The position numbers and the translations under genes are program-made. Positions 14,757-26,498 of a stretch of 64,000 nt of DNA are shown one piece after another. The DNA is from Doris montereyensis (taxonomy: Eukaryota; Mollusca; Gastropoda; Nudibranchia; Dorididae). The notes under the pieces are model-generated. The model was not told the DNA's origin and did no database searches. It saw nothing but the letters and a program-made list of their open reading frames with translations. How positions within the stretch are numbered: the stretch's first letter is position 1; each line of letters starts with the position of its first letter. The stretch spans positions 273,501-337,500 of the forward strand of contig JAXRKP010000012.1 in the NCBI GenBank assembly GCA_037039925.1, in the 5' to 3' direction.

Positions 14757-17396
14757 ACAACCCATTTATAGGCTGTACCTGTCAAAACTCAGAATTGTCT
14801 TTAGTTCAACCATGGTCTAGGCCGTATCTGTCAAAACTCAGAATTGTCTTTAGTTCAACCATGGTCTAGACCGTACTTGCAAAACTCAGAATTGTTTTTA
14901 GTTCAACCATGGTCTAGGGCCAAAACGGTCAAAACTCAGAATTGTCTTTAGTTCAGCAATGGTCTAGACCGTACCTGTCAAAACTCAGAATTGTCTTTAG
15001 TTCAACCATGGTCTAGGCTGTACCTGTCAAAACTCAGAATTGTCTTTAGTTCAGCCATGGTCTAGGCCGTACCTGTCAAAACTCAGAATTGTCTTTAGTT
15101 CAACCATGGTCTAGACCGTACCTGTCCAAACTCAGAATTGTCTTCAACAATGGTCTAGTTCAAAACTCCATGGTCTTTAGTTCAACAATGGTCCAGACCA
15201 TACCTGTCAAAACTCAGAATTGTCTTTAGTTCAACAATGGTCTAGACCAGGTACCTGGTCAACCAAACTCAGAATTGTCTTTAGTTCAACCATGGTTAGA
15301 CCGTACCTGTCCAAACTCAGAATTGTCTTTAGTTCAACCATGGTCTAGCCTACACTGTCAAAACTCAGAATTGTCTTTAGTTCAACCATGGTCTAGACCG
15401 ACTGTCAAAACTCAGAATTGTCTTTAGTTCAACCATGGTCTAGACCGCACCTGTCCAAACTCAGAATTGTCTTTAGTTCAACCATGGTGTCTCAGAATTG
15501 TCCAACAATGGTCTAGACCGCATCTAAGTCAAAACTCAGAATTGTCTTTAGTTCAACCATGGTCTAGACCGTACCTGTCAAAACTCAGAATTGTCTTTAG
15601 TTCAACCATGGTCTAGACCGTTCAATTGTCAAAACTCAGAATTGTCTTTAGTTCAAACCATGGTCTAGACCGTACCTGTCAAAACTCAGAATTGTCTTTA
15701 GTTCAACCATGGTCTAGGACCTGTCCAAACTCAGAATTGTCTTTAGTTCAACAATGGTCTAGGCCGTACCTGAAACTCAGAATTGTCTTTAGTTCAACAA
15801 TGGTCTAGACCGTACCTGTCCAAACTCAGAATTGTCTTTAGTTCAACAATGGTCTAGGCTGTACCTGTCCAAACTCAGAATTGTCTTTAGTTCAACAATG
15901 GTCTAGGCCGTATCTGTCAAACTCAGAATTGTCTTTAGTTCAACAATGGTCTAGACCATACCTGTCCAAACTCAGAATTGTCTTTAGTTCAACCATGGTC
16001 TAGACCGTACCTGTCAAAACTCAGAATTGTCTTTAGTTCAACCATGGTCTAGGCTGTACCTGTCAAAACTCAGAATTGTCTTTAGTTCAACCATGGTCTA
16101 GACCGTACCTGTCCAAACTCAGAATTGTCTTTAGTTCAACAATGGTCTAGACCGCACCGGGTCAAAACTCAGAATTGTCTTTAGTTCAACCATGGTTCAT
16201 GGTCCAAACTCAGAATTGTCTTTAGTTCAACCATGGCCTAGACCGCACCTGTCAAAACTCAGAATTGTCTTTAGTTCAACAATGGTCTAGACCGTACCTG
16301 TCAAAACTCAGAATTGTCTTTAGTTCAACCATGGTCTAGGCTGTACCTGTCCAAACTCAGAATTGTCTTTAGTTCAACAATGGTCTAGGCTGTATTGTCA
16401 AAACTCAGAATTGTCTTTAGTTCAACAATGGTCTAGACCGCACCTGTCCAAACTCAGAATTGTCTTTAGTTCAACAATGGTCTAGGCCGCACCTGTCAAA
16501 ACTCAGAATTGTCTTTAGTTCAACAATGGTCTAGACCGTACCTGTCAAAACTCAGAATTGTCTTTAGTTCAACCATGGTCTAGACCATACCTGTCCAAAC
16601 TCAGAATTGTTTTTAGTTCAACAATGGTCTAGACCGACTCTAATCAAAACTCAGAATTGTCTTTAGTTCAACCATGGTCTAGGTCAAAACCTCAGAATTG
16701 TTCTTTAGTTCAACCATGGTCTAGGCAAAACTCAGAATTGTCTTTAGTTCAACAATGGTCTAGACCACCTGTCCAAACTCAGAATTGTCTTTAGTTCAAC
16801 CATGGTCTAGACCATACTGTCCAAACTCAGAATTGTTCAACCATGGTCTAGACCGTACCTGTCCAAACTCAGAATTGTCAATGGTCTAGACAATGGTCTA
16901 GACCGTCTGTCCAAACTCAGAATTGTCTTTAGTTCAACCATGGTCTAGACCGCACCTGTCCAAACTCAGAATTGTCTTTAGTTCAACAATGGTCTAGACC
17001 GTACCTGTCCAAACTCAGAATTGTCTTTAGTTCAACAATGGTCTAGACCGTTCAACAATGGCTGTCCAAACTCAGAATTGTCTTTAGTTCAACCATGGTC
17101 TAGGACCGTACCTGTCAAAACTCAGAATTGTCTTTAGTTCAACCATGGTCTAGACCGCATCTGTCCAAACTCAGAATTGTCTTTAGTTCAACAATGGTCT
17201 AGACCGTACCTGTCAAAACTCAGAATTGTCTTTAGTTCAACCATGGTCTAGCTGTACCTGTCCAAACTCAGAATTGTCTTTAGTTCAACCATGGTCTAGG
17301 CCGTACCTGTCCAAACTCAGAATTGTCTTTAGTTCAACAATGGTCTAGACCGTACCTGTCAAAACTCAGAATTGTCTTTAGTTTTAATCATGGTCT
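14757..17396. repeat. 49-bp satellite, about 53 units
   Basis: Unit: ACCGTACCTGTCAAAACTC, then AGAATTGTCTTTAGTTCAAC, then CATGGTCTAG. Variants alternate CAAAAC/CCAAAC and CAACCATGG/CAACAATGG. The unit junction makes the 10-bp palindrome GGTCTAGACC. Some units are truncated or scrambled (15150-15180, 15485-15520, 16870-16905). One stray degenerate unit lies at 17595-17625. Confidence 0.97.
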
Positions 17397-17399
17397 CCA

Positions 17400-17795
17400 G
17401 GAGTAGATCTATACTTTCATGAAAAGCATGGTTATGTGCATTTATATTATATTATAATGTGTATATTAATAAATGTGTTGTCAGTGTCAGTACACTATCC
17501 AGTGTTATGTTTATGTATACACATGTGTAGGAATAGGAATGTGAGCATTAGACTATGATGACATGAATACTCAAATGACAGAGCTTGTTGCTCCAGACTC
17601 CAAACTCAGAATTGTCTTATTGGTCTAAAAAGAAGCAAAATCAATTTGTTTTACCTAATATAGTATATAGATTAGATACATGAAAAGCTCCATGGATAAT
17701 TACAAATATAATAAGAGTAAAGTATTTAGTATTTTTCTCTGTTCTCATTCATCGTGAATACAAAAAGGCTTTTTTGTTTGTTTGTACATGTATCC

Positions 17796-17841
<46 letters not shown>

Positions 17842-18109
17842 CTATATATATAAAAGTATAATATTAATTATTATAAAAAGTATAATATTAGTATTTTCTA
17901 ATATTATGTAAATACAAAAACTGATTTATTTCATTTTTGTATGTTTTGATAAGAAACCAACTATAATCAAGTTATATATATGTATAGTACCGTATGTTAT
18001 ATTCTGATGCATTCTACAACTACAACAATATATTCCTATTATTACTTTTATTCAACTCTTTATTTCTTTTTCTTCTTCCGTCCGTCTCTCTCTCACTCAC
18101 ATCTTTGTG
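17400..18109. other. Spacer between two satellites
   Basis: AT-rich. Holds the stray 49-bp unit at 17595 and an AT microsatellite. Confidence 0.6.
17798..17840. repeat. (AT)n microsatellite
   Basis: About 20 AT repeats. Confidence 0.95.
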
Positions 18110-19200
18110 TCTGTCAGTCTCTTATGTGACTCCATGAGTCTGAGTCTTGTCAACTGTCAATCTATCTTAACTTTTATTCCGTGTCAGTCTCTGATCTACA
18201 GAGTGAGTCTGTCAATCTATCTTAACTCTTTGTGTCCGTGTCATCTCTAGTTCTATGAGTGACTCCATGAGTGAGTCTTTCTGTCCGTCAACTGTGACTC
18301 TAATCTATCTTAACTCTTTGTGTCCGTGTCAGTCTCTATGTGACTCTATGAGTGAGTCTGTCAATCTATCTTAACTCTTTCTGTCTGTGTCATTCTATGT
18401 GACTCTATGAGTGAGTCTGTCAATCTATCTTAACTCTTTCTGTCCGTGTCATTCTCTATGTGACTCTATGAGTGAGTCTGTCAATCTATCTTAACTCTTT
18501 CTGTCCTGTCATCTATGTGACTCTATGAGTGAGTCTGTCAATCTATCTTAACTCTTTCTTGTGTCATTCTATGTGATCCCTATGAGTGAGTCTGTCAATC
18601 TCTTAATGTGATTCCTGCACCTCATGAGTGAGTCTGTCAATCTATCTTAACTCTTTCTGTCCGTGTCAGTCTCTATGTGACTCCCATGAGTGAGTCTGCC
18701 AATCTATCTTAACTCTTTGTGTCTGTGCCATTCTCTATGGGACTCTATGAGTGAGTCTGTCAATTTATCTTAACTCTTTCTGTCTGTGTCATTCTATGTG
18801 ACTCTATGAGTGAGTCTGTCAATCTATCTTAACTCTTTTGTCCTTGTTGGCCCTATGTGACTCATGAGTGAGTCTGTCAATCTATCTTAGGAGTCCCTAA
18901 GTCTCTATGTGACTCTATGAGTGAGTCTGTCAATCTATCTTAACTCTTTCTGTCCGTGTCATTCTCTATGAACTCTATGAGTGAGTCTGTCAATCTATCT
19001 TAACTCTTTGTGTCTGTGTCATTCTCTATGTGCCTCTATGGAACTCTAGTGAGACTGTCAATCTATCTTAACTCTTTGTTTCCATGACAAATCTCTATGT
19101 GACTCTACGAGTATGAGTGAGTCTGCCAATCTATCTTAACTCTTTGTCCGTGTCGGTCTCTATGTGACTCTATTAGTGAGTCTGTCAATCTATCTTTCAA
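18110..19200. repeat. Satellite of about 60-bp units, about 18 copies
   Basis: Unit: GTGACTCTATGAGTGAGTCT, GTCAATCTATCTTAACTCTT, then TCTGTCCGTGTCATTCTCTA. Spacing varies because of small gaps. The array decays at both ends. Confidence 0.93.
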
Positions 19201-19379
19201 CCCAACTACATGTATCTATCCGTTGTAAATCTATCTTATATTATGATGATGTCTATCATTTATCACTGTATCTCTATATTTATCATTCAACAAATATGTA
19301 GGCCTATACATATAACTGTTTAGTTTTTTATTCTAAGTGTAACTATGAACTATGAACATGATATGTAGATGTATTACTA

Positions 19380-19872
19380 CAGTGGAGGCCACTTATAACG
19401 AGTCCTGAAATAACGAGAAGTGGTTTGAAACGACACTATTCTAAAATCCCGTTTTTCCCCTTCTTTATCTTTGTAAATAAAATATTGCTATAGCATAATC
19501 AGACAAACATGCGAGTCGGTTATATCGGAATATTGCTTCTGCTGTGCACAGTGCATTAACCAATAAAAACCTCGCCAGTTGAGAAACTTGTTGGTGATCT
19601 AGCGAAACAAAGAATAGGAGAGCCCCTGTGTGCCAACAATGAAGGCCGAAGCAATGAGTGGGAGAGTCATGTTTGATTTGAACAAAATCATCATCAGGGG
19701 AGATAACAAAAAGAAATAATCGGAACACAAAACTCATAGATTAGGGCTACGTGATTATTTCCATTGAATTTATTACTGGATCCCTTATAACGTGAATCCT
19801 GCTTGTGCTGTAACGGATTTTTCAAACTAGTCCCCCCCCCCCCCCCATCCTCGTTCTAATATGATTCCACTG
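19380..19872. mobile_element. Non-autonomous DNA transposon (MITE), pogo/Tc1-like
   Basis: 493 bp flanked by TA on both sides (19378-19379 and 19873-19874). The ends CAGTGGAGGCCACTTATAAC and, on the other strand, CAGTGGAATCATATTAGAAC form an imperfect terminal inverted repeat with CAGTGG outermost. Internal ATAACG repeats recall pogo/Tigger ends. No transposase is encoded. Confidence 0.75.
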
Positions 19873-19874
19873 TA

Positions 19875-20316
19875 TTATGTATTTAACCAATGATATTTCT
19901 TATGTTTAAATGTATTTTAATTTAACTTTTAAGCTTGCCAAAAATTCCATCGTTGGTGTGTACACTACAAATCTATAAACTATAATTATTATGAAGCAAG
20001 TTCTCTATGGAAATAGTCAATATTATTTGATTATTTTTGTTGGTTGTAGTTGTATGTATGTATACACATCTGCTGTGAATTTGAATGCACTTGGAAAACC
20101 ATTCCATCTATAACTATGACTAAAGTAGAAGCAGAAATAGAAGCAATCCTGGGATCTTCACTGTGCTGTACGTGTACACACAACTCTCTCTTTTCATCCA
20201 TCATCCTTTGGTACCATCAAGCTTTAGATCTAATGCATACAGTGATAATTGATATTGATATGTAATGTAATGATGTATAATAATGCTTGCATTGCTGGGA
20301 TTCAAACTGAACTGTG
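19875..20316. other. No gene recognised
   Basis: AT-rich sequence between the MITE and the hAT. Confidence 0.5.
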
Positions 20317-20324
20317 GTTTCAGT
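20317..20324 (+). repeat. hAT target-site duplication, left
   Basis: GTTTCAGT immediately outside the left terminal inverted repeat, identical to 23710-23717. Confidence 0.95.
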
Positions 20325-20639
20325 TAGTGCCGAGCAAGAACCGGTTCTCCGATTCTTGGTTTGAGATCTAAGAACCGATTCCAATTAGGAGAACCGCTGG
20401 CGGTTTGGTGGTTCTAGGACCGCTGACGGTCCTCAGAACCGCTGGCGGTTCTCAGGAACCGCTGACTGTCCTCGGTTCTCAGTTTCAATTTACCTTCCAG
20501 CGGTTCCTAATTTCTTTTCGCTTACTCCCACCCACCCCGTTATTACACACGCATTTTTACTTCACCCACCCTCTTGTTCTAACGTTACGCCACGCACGAC
20601 AATCGCTCTCCCCTCATCACTGCTGCCCTGTCATAATAT

Positions 20640-20886
20640 TATTATGCGGGATGGGGAGGAGGATCGCGTGTCATTCATCAACGCCTTGGACGATTCCATT
20701 ATCTCCATTAAGTGGGGTAAATTTCTTAAATTTATACTAAATATCGCTAAAGCAAGTACGATGAAAGCAAATAAAGAGGACATCACCCCCTACTCTAATT
20801 GGTTACAATCTGAAGTGGATGTGACCGCTGCATGCGTGACTTGTAACTCCCATCCTTCCTTGTACTTGTCTGTCTGCGTCTTTTGA
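20640..20886 (+). other. Open stretch inside the hAT upstream of the transposase
   Basis: An 80-codon open frame starting MRDGEEDRVSFINALDD lies between the left subterminal repeats and the BED finger. I recognise no domain in it. It could be 5' leader sequence of the element, a second small protein, or chance. Confidence 0.25.
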
Positions 20887-21030
20887 TTTCTTTAACTTTC
20901 TACCTTTTGATTGTCACCACGTTATTACTATTACTATCGCATTGTCCGAATTTTCTCAGAAGTCAATTTTATAAATTATTTGTATTTCAATTGTTAACTG
21001 TTTCATTTATTTACAATTTCAACTGGAACT

Positions 21031-22950
21031 ATGTCATCAAGAAAAGTCAGTTGGGTTTGGGACCATTTTGAAAAGGATGAAGGAAATAAAAAAGCTCTGT
21101 GTTTTTATCTGTAAATCAGTATTCAGCTTTTGTGAGGGACTTCACATAAACACATACGGATTAAACACCCGATGGAATTCCAAACTTCGATGACCACATC
21201 AATATTCCAACCTCCGCCTTTGAATCTTCCGTCGTCATCATCGGCTTTATCTTCAGCAACACCAGCAGCAGCAACAGGAACAACAACTGCACCGTCAGCA
21301 GCATCATCATCTTCATCAACGGCATCTTATGCACCTAAAAGGTGCATCAGCCAACCCTGACGAATTGAAGAAAATCGCACGACGAAGTATCTGATGGATC
21401 GAAAAGGAAAACGGAACTTGACCGAGCACTCATATTATTTATCGTGAAGGACATGCAACCTTTCAGCATTGTTGATGACGATGGCTTCATGAGTATACTC
21501 GGGCTATTGACCCTCGTCATCATCTGCCCAGCAGAAGGACACTCACACATCCTCCTCCCACAGCTATACAAGGCGGAATATGTCAAGCTCGCAATGGAAC
21601 TGAGTGAGGTGCAGCATGTATCGTCACCACTGACCTGTGGCAATCTAGGATGACAAAGTCTTACATCACCGTCACCGTGCACTTCATCAACGACCACTGG
21701 GAGTTGAAAACTCATATCTTGGACACGCAAAAATGAATAGAGCCCATACTGCTGTCAATATAGCAGAAGAGCTCAAAGATATTTTCCAGCGATGGGGAAT
21801 TCTGGAGAAAGTAGAAAGTCAGGAAGTCGCAGGACCGACAATGGTGCCAACGTGGTTAAAGCTATTCGCCGACATGAATCTGCCACATCTGCCATGTTTT
21901 GCCTGCTCACACTGCACCTGGTAGTGAAGGACTCATTGAGGGACACGCTGGGGATCAGTGACACCATCAACCAAATAAAAGCCATAGTCAGCTACTTCCA
22001 CCATAGTGAAATGGCAACCAGGAAACTGTGAGTTCCAACAATCCCACAACACAGAGGAGAGGAGATTGAAACAAGAGGTTGACACTCGATGGAACTCTTC
22101 ATTCCTCATGGTGGAGAGATTTGTCGAGCACAAGTCAGTCCTTGACCTCACACTTGCCTCATTGGGAAAGGCCCACATGATTGTCTCTCCGGAGAGTACG
22201 AAAGTCGAGAGCTGCTCATAATCTCCTTAAACCCTTTGAACAAGCAACACGGGAGACGAGTAGTGAGAAACTCACACCACTCTCTAAGATCATCCCCATA
22301 CAACGAGGAATCCAGGAGTGCCTTTGCAGCAAACACGCAGCTCCGCTGATTTCTGCTGGCGCAACAGCTACATAAAAATATGAGGACTCGTTTTTCTGTG
22401 TGAGGAACGGACTGTCAACGCAACATGTCTGTTCCTGACCCTAGATTCAAGCTGTGGCTTTCACTGACAGCGTTGGATGCAGAGCGGAGGATGAAGTTGT
22501 GGCTCAGATGCGGAGGATGGAAATGGCAGCACAAACTTCATACACGGACAATCCACCCGTTCGAAGTTGAAGCAGCTCTGGGGCCCGAGACCTCCAGCAG
22601 AAGTGAACAATGGGAAGGAACCGGTGGAATCTGGGCCAATTTTGATGCCAAGGCCCAGCCTCATCTGTCAGGGGTGACCCGGCCAGGGTGCGACCCCAAG
22701 TGGAGCTGCAGCGTTACAAGGAAGAGGCACTCATACCCAGGCACAGTGATCCTTGTCTGTGGTGGAAAGACAACGAGACTCTCTTCCCATTAATGAAAAA
22801 TGTGGCGGCTTATATATTTATGCATACCGGCGACATCAGTTCCATCAGAACGCCTGTTTTCAAAAAGCTGTAGAACTGGTGTCCCATAAAAGAAACGGAC
22901 TGTCCGACAAGAATATTAATATGTCACTGTTTCTAAATAAGAATTTGTAA
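21031..22950 (+). pseudogene. hAT transposase, frame-broken
   Basis: The transposase cuts and pastes the element. From 21031 the frame reads MSSRKVSWVWDHFEKDEGNK with ALC, the start of a BED zinc finger. The second half (HIRIKHP) lies in another frame at about 21150. A Ser/Ala/Thr-rich linker follows, then DMQPFSIVDDDGF (21450), TTDLWQSR with the first catalytic Asp (21632-21634), SYITVTVHFINDHWELK, TDNGANVVKA with the second Asp (21837-21839), LVVKDSL, VDTRWNSSFLMVERFVEHKS (22078), CLWWKDNETLFPL (22757) and finally SER with the candidate catalytic Glu (22848-22850). The C-terminal dimerisation block ends NMSLFLNKNL at 22950. All three catalytic residues of the family are present but in different frames. 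At least six shifts are needed. Family membership is secure. Confidence 0.92.
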
Positions 22951-23709
22951 AAATATATTGTTCGTCATTACTGTATTAATGTATTATAATTATTCTTCAG
23001 TTGCTGATGTAACAACAAATCAATGTAAAAAGAATCCCATAATAATTAATATTTCTTTTGTTGTTTCTTGTTTTAACTGATCAAATATGTTTCGCATAAC
23101 TATCTTCATCCAAAAGTAACAGCAATAAGGACCTGTATTTTTAACCCCCAATATAACATTATGTACTGACTATTGATCAAATTTGTGTATTTGAATGTAT
23201 TTGATTCATAAATGTGCTCGAAAGATATTAAAGAGCAAAAAAACAAAACAAAAAAAAACAACAAACAAAAAAACCCCAAAATCCGAAACAAAAACCATCT
23301 CTTCTCAAACTTCATGGTCTTGTCTAACCACAAGCCAGTCCTTTCCTTTCCACCCCCCTCCCCACTCCACCGCCTTCGGAGACAACGGTCCGCTCTGGAC
23401 GCGTACACACACACATACACCCACCCCCACCCGCCAACCCACCCACGCATACAAACAGCCACACACATGACGTGATCAATGCTTGAGTGTAAAACACACG
23501 CACACAAACACTTTCCCCTTCACTCTCTCTCTCTCTGGGACTCTACAGCACAGCATTGACTGTCGGCGTAGGTCCCAGTGGTTCTCACAGTTCGTGGTTC
23601 TCACAGTTTACGGTTCGGAACAGAACCGGAACTGAACCGATTCTTCATTCTCAGTTCCAAAGAAATCAGAGAATGCGGGTCCGAAAAAACCTGGAACCGC
23701 TCGGCACTA

Positions 23710-23717
23710 GTTTCAGT
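23710..23717 (+). repeat. hAT target-site duplication, right
   Basis: GTTTCAGT immediately outside the right terminal inverted repeat, identical to 20317-20324. Confidence 0.95.
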
Positions 23718-23764
23718 ACAAGGAGAGAGAGAATTGCTTTTTTACTGTTAAATTTTAAGTGATG

Positions 23765-23960
23765 AACGTGCACAGTGGTGTGATCTGCACACAGGACCTC
23801 CTTATATCGTCCCTCTAATGGGACTAGGTGTCGGATCCATCTACCTGGACCAGGGGGTAGATTTTGCTTGAAAACATCTGAGAAATTTTTCAAATGCTGG
23901 TGGGGCTCAAACCCAACTACCTTTTGCTGAGAGGTCACACCTTGTCTCTGACTACCGAGT

Positions 23961-23965
<5 letters not shown>
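23765..23965 (-). mobile_element. tRNA-derived SINE
   Basis: On the minus strand it starts near GACTCGGTAGTCAGAGACAA (A-box region), has GGGTTTGAGCCCC (B-box region), CCTGGTCCAGGTAGATGGAT, and ends in the TGTGCAGATCACACC block. Same family as 47805-48062. It abuts the hAT target duplication on one side and a long GA tract on the other. Confidence 0.8.
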
Positions 23966-24308
<343 letters not shown>

Positions 24309-24309
24309 T

Positions 24310-26000
24310 TAATGCTTTCCTCCATCTAATTAAAGTCAACTTGCTCCAAAGTGACTTTTTTGCTTTTGAGTTTGGAGTATTTGTTTCTAGCATATATATG
24401 AGTAGCTGTCAAAATAAACTCATCCTATTTCATTGAAATGTCTTTAGAGTCCGTTGCCACGGAAACGTCGCCATTTTGATTTTCACCCAATTTTAAAAAT
24501 TTATCTCCTCCCAGTTATGAATAAAAAATTACTAAAACCTGTGCAGATCATTTTTCCATTCAATATCTAAAAGCATGACATCGCTTTAAAAAACATTTTG
24601 GATAGTTTTTGTAAACAAAGGTTTGAAAATAGTATACATCGTGTAATATCTTCAAAAATGGCATTTTTATTACAAACGAAAATTTCCCCAAAAAAGTTCA
24701 CAAGATAAAAAAACCTAGACGTCATTCTATTAACATTGACAAGAGGAACCTGTGTGCCAAACATAATACAAATAGTTCGGTAAATGGCGGAGGCGATAAA
24801 TAGAATTTAGCGTGAAAAAAAAATACATTTCGAGAAAATGCAAGCAAAGAAATTAAAAGAAAACAACATAAAGCAAAAGGCTTCACACGGGTTTCCCTTG
24901 TTGTATAAGCCCCTTACTCTTTCAACAGTCTCTGGCATTGTTACTAATGTAAAGAGGATTGTAAATCTAGGTTTAGGTGTGCACTGTTGTGGAAACAGAC
25001 GTCAAAATGAAGTTTTTATTGTTTTTTCCTCTATTCTATGCTTGAGTGTATGTTTACATAAACCGACACCCAATCCAATGCCTCTTACGTCACACAGCGC
25101 TGGGCAAAAACGATGTGCAGTGTCGGACATATGGTGTTCCAACATTTGGCGATTGGACCCCTATACAATAGTTTTTACTGCCATCTTAATTGAAGTAAAA
25201 TTTTGACTATTTTACCTACCCTCGCCTACAAAATATTTTGTGACAAAAAAAAAAAGTATATGTCATATGGACATTGTTCTGCCATAAACTTGTAGATAAA
25301 TGATCGTTCTACCCGAAAACACAAAGAACAGAAAATCAACCTCTTGGTCTCAAACTCACTAATCCAGGCGCCGCAATACCCTCCACCCCACAAAGCAATT
25401 GTTATGAAGGCAAGTGCAATGTTTCTATTGATCATGACTGCATTTTGAATTTTTAAAAATAAATTGTGTTCATTTATTTATGTATTGAAACATGAATGAA
25501 GAGATAAATAACATAACTTGTGCTGTTTTGTGACGTTTCATGCCCAAAAAGTTATTCATAATTGGTGTGTTCCTTGCATTTACCCCATTCACCATATGTA
25601 GTGACCTCAGGTGAACTATGAAAAGAAGAGGCAAGAACTTCAAGAGTATTTTTAGAACCATGTTTATCTCATTCAGTGAGGGTCACAGTTGGCTATGAAC
25701 ATGTACAAAGGTTTCCTGAAGAATAATTCTGACATTTGTTACACTGTAAATCTATGTCTGATTCCAAATTGAAGTGACAGCCTCATTTTCAAACGACTTT
25801 TCTAGTGTTACTGGAACAATATGTTTTACGTTATAGATCTCTACGTAACATTTAACCTAACTGCAGAACATTCTTTTTCTTACTTTAAACACCAGAAAAT
25901 AATTTAAAAAACGAAAGCGAAGAGAAACGTATGACAACTAGTGTCAATGCCAAACAAAATAAACAAGACAAATTCAAACAAAGAGAAAAATTGTTATTAT
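24310..26000. other. No gene recognised apart from one dispersed repeat
   Basis: Probably beyond the 3' end of PSMD3. Contains the repeat at 25200-25345 and otherwise unremarkable AT-rich DNA. Confidence 0.5.
25200..25345. repeat. Dispersed repeat, pair with 29165-29310
   Basis: Both share CTACCCTCRCCTA, CATAAACTTGTAGATAAATG, ATC.YTCTACCCGAA and AAAATCAAC in the same order. No terminal repeats recognised. The family is unknown. Confidence 0.75.
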
Positions 26001-26022
26001 GGTCAATGGCTTATGTCTTGCA

Positions 26023-26028
26023 TTTATT
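26023..26028 (-). promoter_or_regulatory. Possible polyadenylation signal for PSMD3
   Basis: AATAAA on the minus strand about 400 bases beyond the corrected stop codon. The hexamer is common by chance in such AT-rich DNA. Confidence 0.25.
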
Positions 26029-26421
26029 TTACAGCTACATCACCAAAGTCAAGATAATTCGATGAAAAACAAGAAAAAAGATATACAATAGCGGATACTT
26101 ATAAGGTCAATGAGAACTTGCTCTTATTTAATGCTAAATGCCCCATTTCTTTCACTTAAAGTTGTAAAAAAGGAAGAAAAAAGAAGAAAAAAGACCCTTT
26201 AAACAGATGGCCCTACATAACAGTATACTCTCTATCATAACGTTTCAGGTAATCATCAATCCGGTTGAACTGAGAGTGAAAAAACCCAACAAGTTTTAAA
26301 TTACTTTCTCTCTGACAGTTGTGGTAAGTCTCCATCCACAACACACACACACACGCACATATACAAGCGCCTTGCAAACTCTTGTCAGCATACTCATAAC
26401 ACAAATCTTGTCCAGTTATCA

Positions 26422-26498
26422 TCACGGGAAGCTATCAAATCCTCATCAGCTATCTCCTTAGCGCTTTCTAATTCTTGCTGCTCTCGCTCTCTTCGTTC
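26422..26498 (-). CDS. PSMD3: PSMD3 exon J, last coding exon
   Basis: After acceptor ATGTTTCAG it reads [20 protein letters not shown]. One additional T in the following T run would give FDSFP and a TGA stop at 26422-26424, matching the human C-terminus DDSFP. As written, the frame runs past this to a later stop at about 26394. The match at the very end of the protein makes a one-base homopolymer undercount the simplest reading. Confidence 0.92.

Larger units (their letters stand above)
20325..23709 (+). mobile_element. hAT-superfamily DNA transposon (Ac/ZBED-like), both ends present
   Basis: A 3385-bp element bounded by an 11-bp perfect terminal inverted repeat, TAGTGCCGAGC at 20325-20335 and its complement at 23699-23709. 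It is flanked by identical 8-bp direct repeats GTTTCAGT, the target-site length expected of hAT elements. Subterminal regions are rich in copies of GGTTCTC and GAACCG on both sides (20370-20515 and 23575-23700), probably transposase binding sites. The interior encodes a BED-finger hAT transposase, now split over frames. The ends and duplication are directly visible. Autonomy is unlikely unless the frame breaks are sequencing errors. Confidence 0.95.

Noticed and set aside
14757..17396. CRISPR-like array
   Set aside because: Units are contiguous tandem repeats without unique spacers, and the DNA is eukaryotic.
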